A stretch of 64,000 nt of DNA from Cytobacillus solani. GTDB taxonomy: Bacteria; Bacillota; Bacilli; Bacillales; Cytobacillaceae. Under the pieces are notes generated by a model. The model was not told where the DNA came from and did no database searches. It was given only the letters and a program-made list of their open reading frames with translations. The DNA lies in the NCBI RefSeq assembly GCF_001420595.1, contig NZ_LJIX01000006.1:1305361-1369360 (forward strand), read 5' to 3'. This document shows positions 35,542-45,057 of the stretch, piece by piece; within the stretch, counting starts at the first letter, position 1, and every line of letters begins with the position of its first letter. The position numbers and the translations under genes are program-made.

Positions 35542-36745
35542 TGAGAAGAAATTATGGAAAGAGCGGTTTAATCAGAGAATTAAAGAGCTGAGCCGTTACT
35601 TACGGTATATCTTTAACGGACATAATGTCATAGTGCTGGTTTTCTTGCTTGGGACGGTGGCATTTTATTATCAGGAATGGTTAACAACGGTATCTGAGCA
35701 ATTTCCTGCAGCTATTATCATGGCAATTGCTCTGGCTTTTATTCTTACCTATACACCAATCTATACGTTTATTATTGAAGCTGACCGGATTTTCCTTCTG
35801 CCGCTTGAAAATAGACTTCAAAGTTTTTTTAAACGCTCATTAGCTGTCAGTTTCCTCCTGCATGCTTATTTGCTTATCATGGGCATGGCTGTATTTATGC
35901 CGATGTATGCACGTGTAAATAATGGAGATTTTCAGCCGTTTTTGCCATTTTTGCTTACGGTTTTGGTGATGAAGGGGATTAATCTGCTTATTCGCTGGAA
36001 GGTGCAGTACTATGTTGAGAAATCTGTTCATCTTTTTGATACTTTTATCCGTTATGCAGTAAATGCGGTCTTTTTATTTTTCCTTTTTTCTAATGAAGGT
36101 TTGCTGTATCTGCTGCCTGAAATCTTGCTTTTGTTTATTTTGTATTTTTATTACGGCAAGAACACGAAGGACAAGGGCTTGAAATGGGAGTATTTAATTG
36201 AACAGGAAGAACGAAGGATGACTTCCTTTTACCGATTAGCGAACCTGTTTACAGACGTACCGCATTTACGCGATCGTGTGAAGAGACGTTCATGGCTTGA
36301 TTGGCTGTTTAGCAGGCTAGCATTTGTACAGAAAAATACGTTTAGCCATCTTTTCGTAAGAACCTTTTTACGTGCTGGTGATTATTTTGGTCTATTCGTC
36401 CGTTTGACGATTATCGGGGCTGCAGGTATTTATTTCATTTCATTTGGATACGGTCAAATTCTGCTCGTTTTACTATTTATGTATTTAACAGGATTTCAAC
36501 TGCTTCCGCTATGGAATCATCACCAAAATAAATTATGGGTGAACCTGTATCCGCTTAAGGAAGGATTAAAGGAACAATCGTTTAAAAGTCTTTTATCAAG
36601 AATATTATATTTACAAGCCTTGTTGTTATCGCTAGCTGTTTTAGCAAAGGGTGAGGGGATCATCGCACTGCTCTCATTTATAGCTGGCATTGGATTTACT
36701 TACCTTTTTACTCAATTCTATATTAAGAAGAAGCTTAATTTCTAA
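35534..36745 (+). CDS. ecsB: ABC transporter membrane protein EcsB
   Basis: 403 residues. An N-terminal LWKERFNQRIKELSRYLRYIFN and paired membrane helices through the protein (VIVLVFLLGTVAFYY, PAAIIMAIALAFILTYTPIYTFII, LLHAYLLIMGMAVFMPMYA, LLYLLPEILLLFILYFYYG, then LLVLLFMYLTGF and IIALLSFIAGIGFTYLF). Matches the EcsB family. It overlaps ecsA and is co-transcribed. Confidence 0.93.
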   Translation: MFDEKKLWKERFNQRIKELSRYLRYIFNGHNVIVLVFLLGTVAFYYQEWLTTVSEQFPAAIIMAIALAFILTYTPIYTFIIEADRIFLLPLENRLQSFFKRSLAVSFLLHAYLLIMGMAVFMPMYARVNNGDFQPFLPFLLTVLVMKGINLLIRWKVQYYVEKSVHLFDTFIRYAVNAVFLFFLFSNEGLLYLLPEILLLFILYFYYGKNTKDKGLKWEYLIEQEERRMTSFYRLANLFTDVPHLRDRVKRRSWLDWLFSRLAFVQKNTFSHLFVRTFLRAGDYFGLFVRLTIIGAAGIYFISFGYGQILLVLLFMYLTGFQLLPLWNHHQNKLWVNLYPLKEGLKEQSFKSLLSRILYLQALLLSLAVLAKGEGIIALLSFIAGIGFTYLFTQFYIKKKLNF

Positions 36746-36824
36746 TGTTTGTATATTAGATAAGTGAAACCTTTCCAACTGTCTAACGTATAAAATAGTA
36801 CAGAATGTAAAGGAAGGGAAGCCT

Positions 36825-37550
36825 ATGAACGAGTATGAATTACTTGTCATTCGAGAGATAGAGGATTGGAAACGCCAAATGGTGAAGCGTTCTAGTATTC
36901 TTAATAGACTTTCGAAAAAAGCGCAGACAAAGGTAAATAATTGGATTCCAGACAAGGTCCATCAAATGTTGACAGAGAGTATAAAAAACATGGTAAAAGC
37001 CACACTAATCGGCTCGAATCTGACGACAAAAAAGAGTCATTACACCTTAAACACACTGGCTGAGATGGATGAGCTATTAATGAAAAAACTGTCCATTTAT
37101 CGAAAGACAGCAGTGGTTGAAGGAGCAGGAACAGGAGCAGGAGGCATTCTTCTCGGGTTAGCCGATTTCCCGCTCCTGCTTTCCATAAAAATGAAATTCC
37201 TCTTTGAAGCTGCATCTATTTATGGCTATGATACGAGTGAATATGAAGAAAGGCTTTTTATTCTGCATGTGTTCAAGCTTGCCTTCTCAAGTGATGAAAA
37301 GAGAAGGGAAACAATGGAAATAGTTGAGAATTGGGATCAAAGAAAAGCTGGATTTATTGAAATGGATTGGCAGGAGTTTCAGCAGGAATACCGGGATTAT
37401 ATCGATTTTGTGAAAATGCTTCAGCTTGTGCCAGGCATTGGTGCGGCTGTTGGTGCTTACGCTAATAATAATTTATTGGAACATCTTGGTGAAGTAGCGA
37501 AAAATGCCTATCGGATAAGGACATTCAAAACAGCCCAAAAATCTGAATGA
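36825..37550 (+). CDS. ecsC: EcsC-family protein
   Basis: 241 residues, AAAGGAAGGGAAGCC before the ATG. EcsC signature: helical N-terminus, then YRKTAVVEGAGTGAGGILLGLADFPLLLSIKMKFLFEAASIYGYD near 92-136 and a C-terminal VPGIGAAVGAYANNNLLEHLG. The Gly-rich hydrophobic stretches suggest membrane association. Third gene of the ecs locus; its role is not established. A terminator overlaps its stop codon. Confidence 0.92.
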   Translation: MNEYELLVIREIEDWKRQMVKRSSILNRLSKKAQTKVNNWIPDKVHQMLTESIKNMVKATLIGSNLTTKKSHYTLNTLAEMDELLMKKLSIYRKTAVVEGAGTGAGGILLGLADFPLLLSIKMKFLFEAASIYGYDTSEYEERLFILHVFKLAFSSDEKRRETMEIVENWDQRKAGFIEMDWQEFQQEYRDYIDFVKMLQLVPGIGAAVGAYANNNLLEHLGEVAKNAYRIRTFKTAQKSE

Positions 37551-37567
37551 GATTAGGAGCTGTTTTG
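37526..37567 (+). terminator. Terminator overlapping ecsC stop
   Basis: CAAAACAGC / GCTGTTTTG outer stem with inner AATCT/AGATT. Followed by TTTTGC. Confidence 0.7.
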
Positions 37568-37609
37568 TTTTGCATTTTCAGAATTTCAGAATTTTTTACT
37601 TTGAAGTTT

Positions 37610-37769
37610 GAGAATTGTCTAGCGCAAGCGTCCTATCGCCTATCAAACTTCAGGTCTCCTCCCTGCGATAAGTCAACATCGGTTCGCTCAAGCTCACCAT
37701 GTTTCCTTTATCGAAAGGAAGAGCCCTTCTGCGTTTGTACGGCGATGATCAAGGCGCTTACGCTTTTCT
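37610..37769. repeat. Interspersed repeat family R1, copy a
   Basis: About 160 bp beginning gagaattgtctagc and ending ggcgcttacgctttt. It is strongly similar along its length to 42066-42223. Ends carry imperfect inverted repeats (agcgcaagcg at 37620 versus cgcttacgct at 37755), a miniature-element or REP-like design. Its right end supplies the stop codon of the convergent yhaA gene (37768-37770). Confidence 0.85.
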
Positions 37770-38937
37770 AAGAATGATACTTAAGTGCAGCTGTTCCGAG
37801 TGTCTTAGCTGCGATGAGCATTGCTTTTTCATCAATATCAAATTTAGGGTGATGATGAGGGTAGTTTTCATCTGTATATACCGGCTTTGCACCAGTAAAG
37901 AAAAAGGTTCCCTTCACATGCTGAAGATAATACGCAAAATCCTCTCCGCCCATGTGGGGTTCTGTTTCCTCGATATTCGTTACACTATCAATTTGCTGTG
38001 CACATCTTACTAAGTAATTCGTTTCTTCCATATGGTTAACGACCGCAGGATAGCCTTTAGCATACAAATAATCATATGTACTATCTGCTGTATAGCAAGT
38101 TCCTTTTACGACCCGCTCAATTTCTTCTTCTATATAGGCTCGAACCTCTTCGTTAAAGGTACGAACAGTACCGATGAGTTTAGCCCTGTCAGCGATGACA
38201 TTAAAGGCATTGTCTGCCACAAAGGAACCGACAGTGACAACAGCTGAATCGATTGGATTTACTTTTCGGCTGACTATATGCTGCAGATTGATGACCAATT
38301 GTGAGGCAGTTACAATTGCATCCTTTGTCCGATGCGGCTGAGCCCCATGTCCGCCTTTTCCCTGAATCGTAATTTCAAAGCGGTCAGCAGCAGCCATTAC
38401 CGGTCCGACACGGTATTGAATCGTACCAGTTGGTTCTGATGCCCACAAATGGGTTCCAAAAATCACATCTACACCATCTAAGCATCCATCTTCAATCATG
38501 GAAATGGCTCCCCCTGGGGCATATTCTTCTGCATGCTGATGGATCATCACATAATTTCCTTCTAGTTCCTCCCGCATTTCATGGAGTACTTTTGCAAGCA
38601 CTAGTAAGGTAGCTGTATGCCCATCATGTCCGCAGGCATGCATAACACCAGGAACGAGGGATTTATAAGGTACATCTTTTTCATCTTGAATCGGCAAGGC
38701 ATCAAAATCTGCCCGTAAAGCGATTGTTTTCCCTGGTTTGCTTCCATAGATTTTTGCTACTACACCATTTCCACCTACTTGACCTCTTACTTCAATCTCT
38801 AGGTTTTCATAGAATGTTTGAATATACTTAGCAGTTTTTTCTTCTTTAAAGGATAGCTCTGGATGCTGATGCAAATGTCTTCTTATCGAAACCATTTCTT
38901 CATAATACTCTTCTAGCTTATCAAATAATGCATTCAT
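37768..38937 (-). CDS. yhaA: M20-family N-acyl amino acid amidohydrolase YhaA
   Basis: 389 residues from the ATG at 38937, with AGGGAGAGAAGAAGG before it. M20 peptidase metal-binding pattern: MHACGHDGHTA near 98-108, HQHAEEYAPGGA near 132-143, GTHLWASEPTG and the C-terminal MGGEDFAYYLQ near 345. Such enzymes remove acyl groups from N-acyl amino acids or act on hippurate- or indole-acetyl-amino acids. The last codons run to the boundary of the R1 repeat, so the natural C-terminus could have been altered by its insertion. Confidence 0.92.
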   Translation of the reverse strand: MNALFDKLEEYYEEMVSIRRHLHQHPELSFKEEKTAKYIQTFYENLEIEVRGQVGGNGVVAKIYGSKPGKTIALRADFDALPIQDEKDVPYKSLVPGVMHACGHDGHTATLLVLAKVLHEMREELEGNYVMIHQHAEEYAPGGAISMIEDGCLDGVDVIFGTHLWASEPTGTIQYRVGPVMAAADRFEITIQGKGGHGAQPHRTKDAIVTASQLVINLQHIVSRKVNPIDSAVVTVGSFVADNAFNVIADRAKLIGTVRTFNEEVRAYIEEEIERVVKGTCYTADSTYDYLYAKGYPAVVNHMEETNYLVRCAQQIDSVTNIEETEPHMGGEDFAYYLQHVKGTFFFTGAKPVYTDENYPHHHPKFDIDEKAMLIAAKTLGTAALKYHS

Positions 38938-39055
38938 CCTTCTTCTCTCCCTTAAGTATAATTTTTTGATTATTATAACATTTTTATCTAGTTCCATGTG
39001 GGGTATATTGGTAAATATTAATAAGATGATTTTTGTGAAAAGAAGGAGCTAGGAA

Positions 39056-39688
39056 ATGGAATTCAGAAAATCAAAAATAACTTATCTATTTTTACTTATA
39101 GCGGCAGGCTTATCTATCTACTTTTGGATAGCTGTCAAAAGTAGGAGTCCATTAAGCTTTGATCAAAATATGACAAATTTTATGACGGGAATTTTTACGG
39201 AGTTTTCTTATCCCTTTTTTACATTAATGGATCGAATAGGCTCTAGATTGGGGATTGGAATCGTTAGTCTGCTCTTTGTTTTATGGCTTTGGATTAAAAA
39301 GAAGAATTACTTAGCGATGGCTGTATTTGTTTTTGCTGTGGCTTTTGGCAATGAAATCAATAAATGGCTGAAGAGTGCAGCTGGAAGACCCCGTCCTGAT
39401 TTGGAGCATTTGGTGGCAGTAAAAAGCCTTAGCTTCCCAAGTGGTCATGCCATGATGGGAATGATACTTTATATGATGATTGCCTATTTTATTATTAGTG
39501 GATTGGAATCAAAAGCTGTAAAGTGGTTAATAGGAATAGTTGCTGGAATATGGATTCTCCTTATGGGGATTAGCAGAGTAGTGATGCAAGTTCATTATCC
39601 TTCAGACGTCGCAGCTGGATTTGCGATGGGTTTTATTTGGGTATTCATTTGGATTTCTCTTTATGGCATGCTATATAAGGGAAAATAA
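39056..39688 (+). CDS. PAP2-family membrane phosphatase (undecaprenyl-pyrophosphatase-like)
   Basis: 210 residues; six membrane helices. All three PAP2 motifs are present: KWLKSAAGRPRP near 100-111, FPSGHAMM near 128-135, and SRVVMQVHYPSDVAAG near 172-187. Such enzymes dephosphorylate lipid pyrophosphates such as undecaprenyl or diacylglycerol pyrophosphate on the outer membrane face. A GAAGGAGCTAGGAA site precedes. Followed closely by a helicase gene. Confidence 0.92.
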   Translation: MEFRKSKITYLFLLIAAGLSIYFWIAVKSRSPLSFDQNMTNFMTGIFTEFSYPFFTLMDRIGSRLGIGIVSLLFVLWLWIKKKNYLAMAVFVFAVAFGNEINKWLKSAAGRPRPDLEHLVAVKSLSFPSGHAMMGMILYMMIAYFIISGLESKAVKWLIGIVAGIWILLMGISRVVMQVHYPSDVAAGFAMGFIWVFIWISLYGMLYKGK

Positions 39689-39769
39689 TATGAAATGATT
39701 ACTTACAATGTCTCGCAAGTATATGTACGAAAAATAAATGAATTTTATTTAAGTAAAGGAAGTTTAGTA

Positions 39770-42010
39770 ATGACGACAACATTGACTTACATAAAGGCTT
39801 GGCAAAAAGCGTTAAAAGCTGAGATTCAGCATTTAAAAAAAGAGGGCAGTACAAGATACCTGATGTTAAATGGGCGGTTGCTTTCGAAAGAAAATGCCTA
39901 TATCTACTTTTTTGATACGCCTTCTTCTATAAAAGTGCCTGTCGGTTCTATTGTCAGAATTGAATGGGGAAAAAAACTCACGGATGGGCGGATTCTTTCA
40001 TCTGAAGGAAAAAACCTCATCATTGAAGTAAAAGAAAATTTAGGCCCTATTTTATCTGAAAGTTATCTGCTGTATGACCCATGGGAGCTGCTGGATCAGC
40101 TTTTTCAACGTCTGGAGGATATGAAGGAAAACAAGCGGAAAAGAGGGAGAATAAAAAAGCTGATGGATCCATCTATGCCAGCGAAACACCCAGCCGATAA
40201 CATTAAATCAAATGTTCACGAGCTTATTCTCCGCTCAAAGTACAATCCCGTTACTTTTGTATGGGGACCTCCAGGAACGGGGAAGACTTACACTCTTGCT
40301 AGAGTGGTTGCCAATAAATATGTAAAGGATGCTCGGGTGCTAGTACTCTCTCATAGCAATCAGGCTGTTGATGTATTAATGGCGGAAGTTTCATTATTTG
40401 TTGAAAATAAAGGGCATTTACGTGAGGGAGATCTGCTAAGATATGGATCACAAGCAGGGGAAGCTATTCAAAATCGGCCGTTTTTAACAGCAAGCCATCT
40501 CATAGAAAAGCATCATACAAACTTGGCAGAAAACAAAAAAGCTTTGTTAGAAGAACGTCGGTTCATTAAACTAGACTTATCTAAATCCTATAGTAAAAGT
40601 GACTCTAATCGTCTTCTTGAAATTGAAAAAAAATTAACGGCAATCCTTGAGAAAGTTCGTCAAAAAGAACTAGAGTTTTTAAAAGAGGCAAAGATTGTTG
40701 GCACAACACTTGCAAAGGCAGCCAGTGATCCAGCCATTTATGAAAAAGAATTTGATCTTGTTGTTTTGGATGAGGCAAGTATGGCCTATGTTCCACAGGC
40801 AGCTTTTGCCGTATCACTTGCTAAGCGTGCGATTATTTGCGGGGATTTTAAACAGATTCCTCCGATTGCTGCAGCACGGCATCCGCTCGTGAGTGAATGG
40901 CTGAGAGAAGATATTTTCTATCAATCTGGTGTGTCAGAATGGGTGAAGGAGGGGAAGCTGCATCCTCATTTATTTCTCTTAAAGGAGCAGAGGAGAATGC
41001 ACCCGGATATTTCTTCGTTTACTAATCGATTTATATACCATTCGCTTGTCGGTGACCATCGAAGTGTTCAGAAGTCTAGATTAGAAATTTCTGAGAGAAT
41101 GCCTTTTAAAGATAGTGCTTCCATTTTATTAGATACATCAGGGGCTGGGAGCTATTGCATGAAGGATAGAGTGTCTAATTCACGAATAAACGTATGGCAT
41201 TTGCTTTTATCTGTTCAGTTGATTCATGAAGCTTATTTCGGGGGGATGAAGTCAATTGGGTATGTCACACCCTATCGCGCTCAAGCAATGCTGCTCGAAC
41301 AGCTGCTTGATGAATTATTAAGCACTGTTGTTCATGAAGCAGACATCATTGCTGCAACGGTTCATCGCTTTCAAGGAAGCGAACGTGACATGATGATTTT
41401 TGATACAGTAGATAGCTATCCACAGGACCGTGCAGGAATGCTTTTAACTGGAAAAGAGAGTGACAGGCTGCTGAATGTGGCAATCACAAGGACAAAAGGA
41501 AAGTTCATTCACTTATGTGATTATGGGTTTGTGCGGAATCAGGTGTATCAAAATAAAACTTGGCGAAAGCTTGCTGAACATCAACGGACTGGAGGAAAAG
41601 CAGTAGGTCCAAGTGAAGTTGGTACTTGGATAAAAAATCAGCATCCAAGCCTCCAATGGATGCATGCAAGAAAGCTAGAACGAGTGAAGGCAGATATTGA
41701 TGGGGCAGCAAAAACCATCACTGTATCACTGCCTAAGGGTCGCAGTTTGTCGGAAGAATGGATTGACATCTTAAATAGAAGAGGAAAAGGGGTGATGTTG
41801 ACCTTGTTAGCAGAGGAGAGAGCAGATGGTCTCAGGGCAGAAAACCAAACATCAGAGTTGCTCCCTTTTCCGTTTATTATCATTGATAATCAATTGATTT
41901 GGCTTGGTCTCCCGGTTGAAGCAAATGTAAGGGCCCTTCCTCCATTTATTGCCGCAAGAGCTGAATCCAAACTGCTTGTAAATGTTCTTTTATCATATAT
42001 AAATGGTTAA
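39770..42010 (+). CDS. Superfamily 1 UPF1-like helicase / AAA ATPase
   Basis: 746 residues from the ATG at 39770 (AAAGGAAG at 39755-39762); upstream frame lacks a good site. Motifs: Walker A WGPPGTGKTYTLARV near 164-178, motif Ia LSHSNQAVDV, Walker B VVLDEASMAYVPQ near 327-339, motif III ICGDFKQIPP, motif IV region KEQRRMHPDISSF near 405-417, motif V TVHRFQGSERDMMIFDT near 530, motif VI LNVAITRTKGKF near 566. The C-terminal 150 residues are unassigned. It probably unwinds DNA or RNA; exact role unknown. An R1 repeat follows the stop. Confidence 0.9.
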   Translation: MTTTLTYIKAWQKALKAEIQHLKKEGSTRYLMLNGRLLSKENAYIYFFDTPSSIKVPVGSIVRIEWGKKLTDGRILSSEGKNLIIEVKENLGPILSESYLLYDPWELLDQLFQRLEDMKENKRKRGRIKKLMDPSMPAKHPADNIKSNVHELILRSKYNPVTFVWGPPGTGKTYTLARVVANKYVKDARVLVLSHSNQAVDVLMAEVSLFVENKGHLREGDLLRYGSQAGEAIQNRPFLTASHLIEKHHTNLAENKKALLEERRFIKLDLSKSYSKSDSNRLLEIEKKLTAILEKVRQKELEFLKEAKIVGTTLAKAASDPAIYEKEFDLVVLDEASMAYVPQAAFAVSLAKRAIICGDFKQIPPIAAARHPLVSEWLREDIFYQSGVSEWVKEGKLHPHLFLLKEQRRMHPDISSFTNRFIYHSLVGDHRSVQKSRLEISERMPFKDSASILLDTSGAGSYCMKDRVSNSRINVWHLLLSVQLIHEAYFGGMKSIGYVTPYRAQAMLLEQLLDELLSTVVHEADIIAATVHRFQGSERDMMIFDTVDSYPQDRAGMLLTGKESDRLLNVAITRTKGKFIHLCDYGFVRNQVYQNKTWRKLAEHQRTGGKAVGPSEVGTWIKNQHPSLQWMHARKLERVKADIDGAAKTITVSLPKGRSLSEEWIDILNRRGKGVMLTLLAEERADGLRAENQTSELLPFPFIIIDNQLIWLGLPVEANVRALPPFIAARAESKLLVNVLLSYING

Positions 42011-42065
42011 AAAGGAAGTTTTTTATTTTTTTGTTCAAAGAAAAGAAAGTACAATTTTGTACTTA

Positions 42066-42223
42066 GAGAATTGTCTAGCTCCAGCGCCTATCGCCTATCA
42101 AACTTCAGGTCCCCTCCCTACGATAAGTCAACATCGGTTCACTCTCGCTCACCGTGTTTCCTTTATCTCAGTCGCGGCCCTTCCAGTTTGTACGGCGATG
42201 ACCAAGGCGCTTGCGCTTTTCTT
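42066..42223. repeat. Interspersed repeat family R1, copy b
   Basis: About 158 bp beginning gagaattgtctagctccagcgcc and ending ggcgcttgcgctttt, aligned throughout with copy a at 37610-37769, in the same orientation. Inner GGCGATGACCAAGGCGC can pair with GCGCCTATCGCC at the left end. It lies between the convergent helicase and hmoB genes and abuts the hmoB stop. Confidence 0.85.
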
Positions 42224-42229
42224 ATCCTT

Positions 42230-42730
42230 CTATTCATCCTCGGGAATGAAGTATTTTGTTACATAGGCAGAACCTATTAATAGGTTAGCGGGATTGGCAG
42301 ATGTGCTGATTTCTTTTTTGAATGTCGTATAGGATGCGGAGTTCTCCCAATTTAAATATGACTTTTCATTTTGCCATAATGAAAGGATGACGTACGTATC
42401 GGATTTAAGAGGGCGAAGAAATCGAATAGCTGAAAATCCATTGTGTTTTTCGAAAAGGCTTTTTAAATGATTAAAACGGTATTCCAATAAAGGTCTTTCT
42501 TCTTCAATTACGGGAATCGTATTCATGACGACAATGCCTTTATTTTCAAGAGCTCCTTTAGATTCGATCACTTGAAAAGAACGTGGGGTTTTAAATACGG
42601 ATGGTTGATCCGATTCATGCAATAATAGTGCATTGTCGATATTTTGCATGAGAAACATCGATTCTCCAGGATGCTTTTCTTTTATTTTATATAAGAAATT
42701 GTACGTGCCGGTTGTCATGTAAATATTCAT
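42230..42730 (-). CDS. hmoB: Haem-degrading monooxygenase HmoB
   Basis: 166 residues from the second ATG (42730); the ATG at 42739 abuts AAGGGG. This length equals B. subtilis HmoB (YhgC). The C-terminal ABM domain (about 65-160) has NTIPVIEEERPLLEYRF, NGFSAIRFLRP, YVILSLWQNEKSYLNWENSASY. Such enzymes open the haem ring to release iron. It is divergent from hemE, linking haem turnover with synthesis. A GATAATTATC palindrome lies 38 bp upstream (42768-42777); it is too short to call a Fur box. Confidence 0.9.
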   Translation of the reverse strand: MNIYMTTGTYNFLYKIKEKHPGESMFLMQNIDNALLLHESDQPSVFKTPRSFQVIESKGALENKGIVVMNTIPVIEEERPLLEYRFNHLKSLFEKHNGFSAIRFLRPLKSDTYVILSLWQNEKSYLNWENSASYTTFKKEISTSANPANLLIGSAYVTKYFIPEDE

Positions 42731-42961
42731 ATGATTCATCCCCTTATTTGTTTTATTAGAACTATACGATAATTATCTGTAGAACATTCATTGCCAAAAG
42801 GTTAACACACTATGACAAAATTTCGACATTTTTCTCCGCTATCTATACAAGTATAGCTGAAAACGATACAGTTAGTATGGATGATTAGGTGTCAAAATTT
42901 CAAATATCCTTACTTATATATTAAAATGTAAAACAGACAGTTTGAAAGGTGGATAATTTAA

Positions 42962-44008
42962 ATGGTGAAAATGATAAATGATACTTTTTTACGTGCGGCT
43001 AAAGGGGAAAAGACTGAACATGTTCCTGTTTGGTATATGCGTCAGGCAGGACGTTCCCAGCCCGAATATAGAGCAATAAAAGAGAAATACACTTTATTTG
43101 AAATTACCCATCAGCCTGAGCTTTGTGCATATGTGACAAAATTGCCTGTTGATCAATATAACAATGATGCGGCCATTCTATATAAAGACATTATGTCACC
43201 ACTTCCTGCACTTGGAGTTGAAGTTGAAATCAAGTCTGGGATTGGCCCAGTTATTTCTAATCCTATCCGTTCGGTTGCTGATGTTGAAAAGCTCGGTGAA
43301 ATCAACCCGGAAGAGGATGTACCATATGTGCTTGATACGATTAAACTTCTTACACAAGAACAATTAGAAGTGCCGCTAATTGGGTTTGCTGGCGCACCTT
43401 TTACACTTGCAAGCTACATGATCGAAGGCGGTCCATCAAAGAATTACAATAAAACAAAAGCATTTATGCATGCTGAATCAAAAGCATGGTTTGCTTTAAT
43501 GGACAAACTAAGTGAAATGACCATTACATATGTGAAAGCGCAAATTAAAGCGGGCGCAAGAGCAATCCAGATTTTCGATTCTTGGGTTGGCGCGTTGAAT
43601 GTAGAAGATTATCGCATTTTTATTAAACCAACGATGAACAGAATTTTCTCTGCATTAAGAGAAGAAAATGTACCTCTAATCATGTTTGGGGTAGGAGCGA
43701 GCCATCTTGCAATGGAATGGCATGATCTGCCGCTTGATGTTGTCGGCTTAGATTGGAGATTGCCAATCAAAGAAGCGAGAGAAAGAGGAATTACAAAGGC
43801 TGTCCAAGGAAATCTTGATCCAGCACTTCTTCTTGCACCATGGGAAGTGATCGAAGCGAAAGCTAAAGAAATTTTAGATCAAGGAATGGAGCGTCCGGGG
43901 TATATCTTTAATCTTGGACATGGTGTATTCCCTGATGTTAATCCAGAAACATTAAAGCGCTTAACTGCATTTGTACATGAGTATTCAGCTTCAAAATTAA
44001 GCAAGTAG
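42962..44008 (+). CDS. hemE: Uroporphyrinogen decarboxylase HemE
   Basis: 348 residues, AAAGGTGGATAATTTAA before the ATG. Signatures: [17 protein letters not shown] near 22-38, [25 protein letters not shown] near 139-163, [15 protein letters not shown] near 198, [13 protein letters not shown] near 320. It decarboxylates uroporphyrinogen III to coproporphyrinogen III. First gene of hemE-hemH-hemY. Upstream, CTATAC-aa-GTATAG at 42843-42856 is a palindrome of unknown meaning. Confidence 0.97.
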   Translation: MVKMINDTFLRAAKGEKTEHVPVWYMRQAGRSQPEYRAIKEKYTLFEITHQPELCAYVTKLPVDQYNNDAAILYKDIMSPLPALGVEVEIKSGIGPVISNPIRSVADVEKLGEINPEEDVPYVLDTIKLLTQEQLEVPLIGFAGAPFTLASYMIEGGPSKNYNKTKAFMHAESKAWFALMDKLSEMTITYVKAQIKAGARAIQIFDSWVGALNVEDYRIFIKPTMNRIFSALREENVPLIMFGVGASHLAMEWHDLPLDVVGLDWRLPIKEARERGITKAVQGNLDPALLLAPWEVIEAKAKEILDQGMERPGYIFNLGHGVFPDVNPETLKRLTAFVHEYSASKLSK

Positions 44009-44095
44009 GCCTTGTCGATTAGATTAGTTGGATATCTTGCGTTTTTTTGAAACTATTAAAGAATAGATCTAGAGATTAACAAGAGGTGGATAAGT

Positions 44096-45031
44096 ATGAC
44101 AAGAAAGAAGATGGGATTACTTGTAATGGCGTATGGAACGCCTTATAAAGAAGAGGATATTGAGCGCTATTATACGCATATTAGACACGGAAGAAAACCT
44201 ACCCCAGAAATGCTAGAAGACTTACGTGGAAGATATGAAGCAATCGGCGGTATCTCCCCGCTTGCAAAAATAACGATGGATCAAGCGAAAGGTCTTGAAT
44301 CCTATCTAAATAAAATACAAGATGAATATGAATTTGTTATGTATCTTGGATTAAAGCATATTGAGCCATTTATTGAGGATGCGGTTAAACAAATGAATGA
44401 AGATGGAATTGAAGAAGCAGTAAGTCTTGTTCTTGCCCCTCATTTTTCCACTTTCAGCGTAAAATCGTATAATGGACGGGCGAAGGAAGAAGCAGAGAAG
44501 CTTGGAGGACCAGTCATTCATTCAGTGGAGAGCTGGTATAATGAGCCGAAATTCATCAAATATTGGGCAGATCGTGTGAAATCAACATTTGGAAGTATGA
44601 CTGCTGAAGAACGAGAAAAGGCTGTCCTCATCGTTTCGGCACATAGCTTGCCAGAAAAGATTTTACAATTAGGAGATCCTTATCCGGGTCAGCTGAAGGA
44701 AACGGCAGATTTGCTTGCAAAGCAAGCTGGAGTCAAAAACTACGCAGTAGGCTGGCAAAGTGCAGGAAATACGCCAGAACCATGGCTTGGACCTGATGTA
44801 CAGGATTTAACGAGAGAACTTTTTGAAAAAGAAGGCTATAAATCCTTTGTTTATACACCAGTTGGTTTTATCTCAGATCATTTAGAAGTACTGTATGATA
44901 ATGATTATGAATGTAAAGTCGTTACAGAAGAAATTGGAGCTGCATATTATCGTCCAGCAATGCCTAATGATCAATCAGAATTTATTGATGCCCTTGCAAC
45001 GGTCATCCAAAACAAATTAGCCAATAAATGA
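44096..45031 (+). CDS. hemH: Coproporphyrin ferrochelatase HemH (CpfC)
   Basis: 311 residues, AAGAGGTGGATAAGT before ATG. Ferrochelatase features: [31 protein letters not shown] near 9-39, [10 protein letters not shown] (metal-site His) near 182-191, and [20 protein letters not shown] with the catalytic Glu near 222-241. In Firmicutes this enzyme inserts iron into coproporphyrin III. Position between hemE and hemY supports the coproporphyrin-dependent pathway. Confidence 0.97.
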   Translation: MTRKKMGLLVMAYGTPYKEEDIERYYTHIRHGRKPTPEMLEDLRGRYEAIGGISPLAKITMDQAKGLESYLNKIQDEYEFVMYLGLKHIEPFIEDAVKQMNEDGIEEAVSLVLAPHFSTFSVKSYNGRAKEEAEKLGGPVIHSVESWYNEPKFIKYWADRVKSTFGSMTAEEREKAVLIVSAHSLPEKILQLGDPYPGQLKETADLLAKQAGVKNYAVGWQSAGNTPEPWLGPDVQDLTRELFEKEGYKSFVYTPVGFISDHLEVLYDNDYECKVVTEEIGAAYYRPAMPNDQSEFIDALATVIQNKLANK

Positions 45032-45057
45032 AACTAATGTAAAGAAGGCGGAGAACT

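Noticed and set aside
42768-42777. Fur box upstream of hmoB (GATAATTATC)
   Set aside because: Only a 10-bp core is present, well short of the 19-bp or 7-1-7 Fur pattern.
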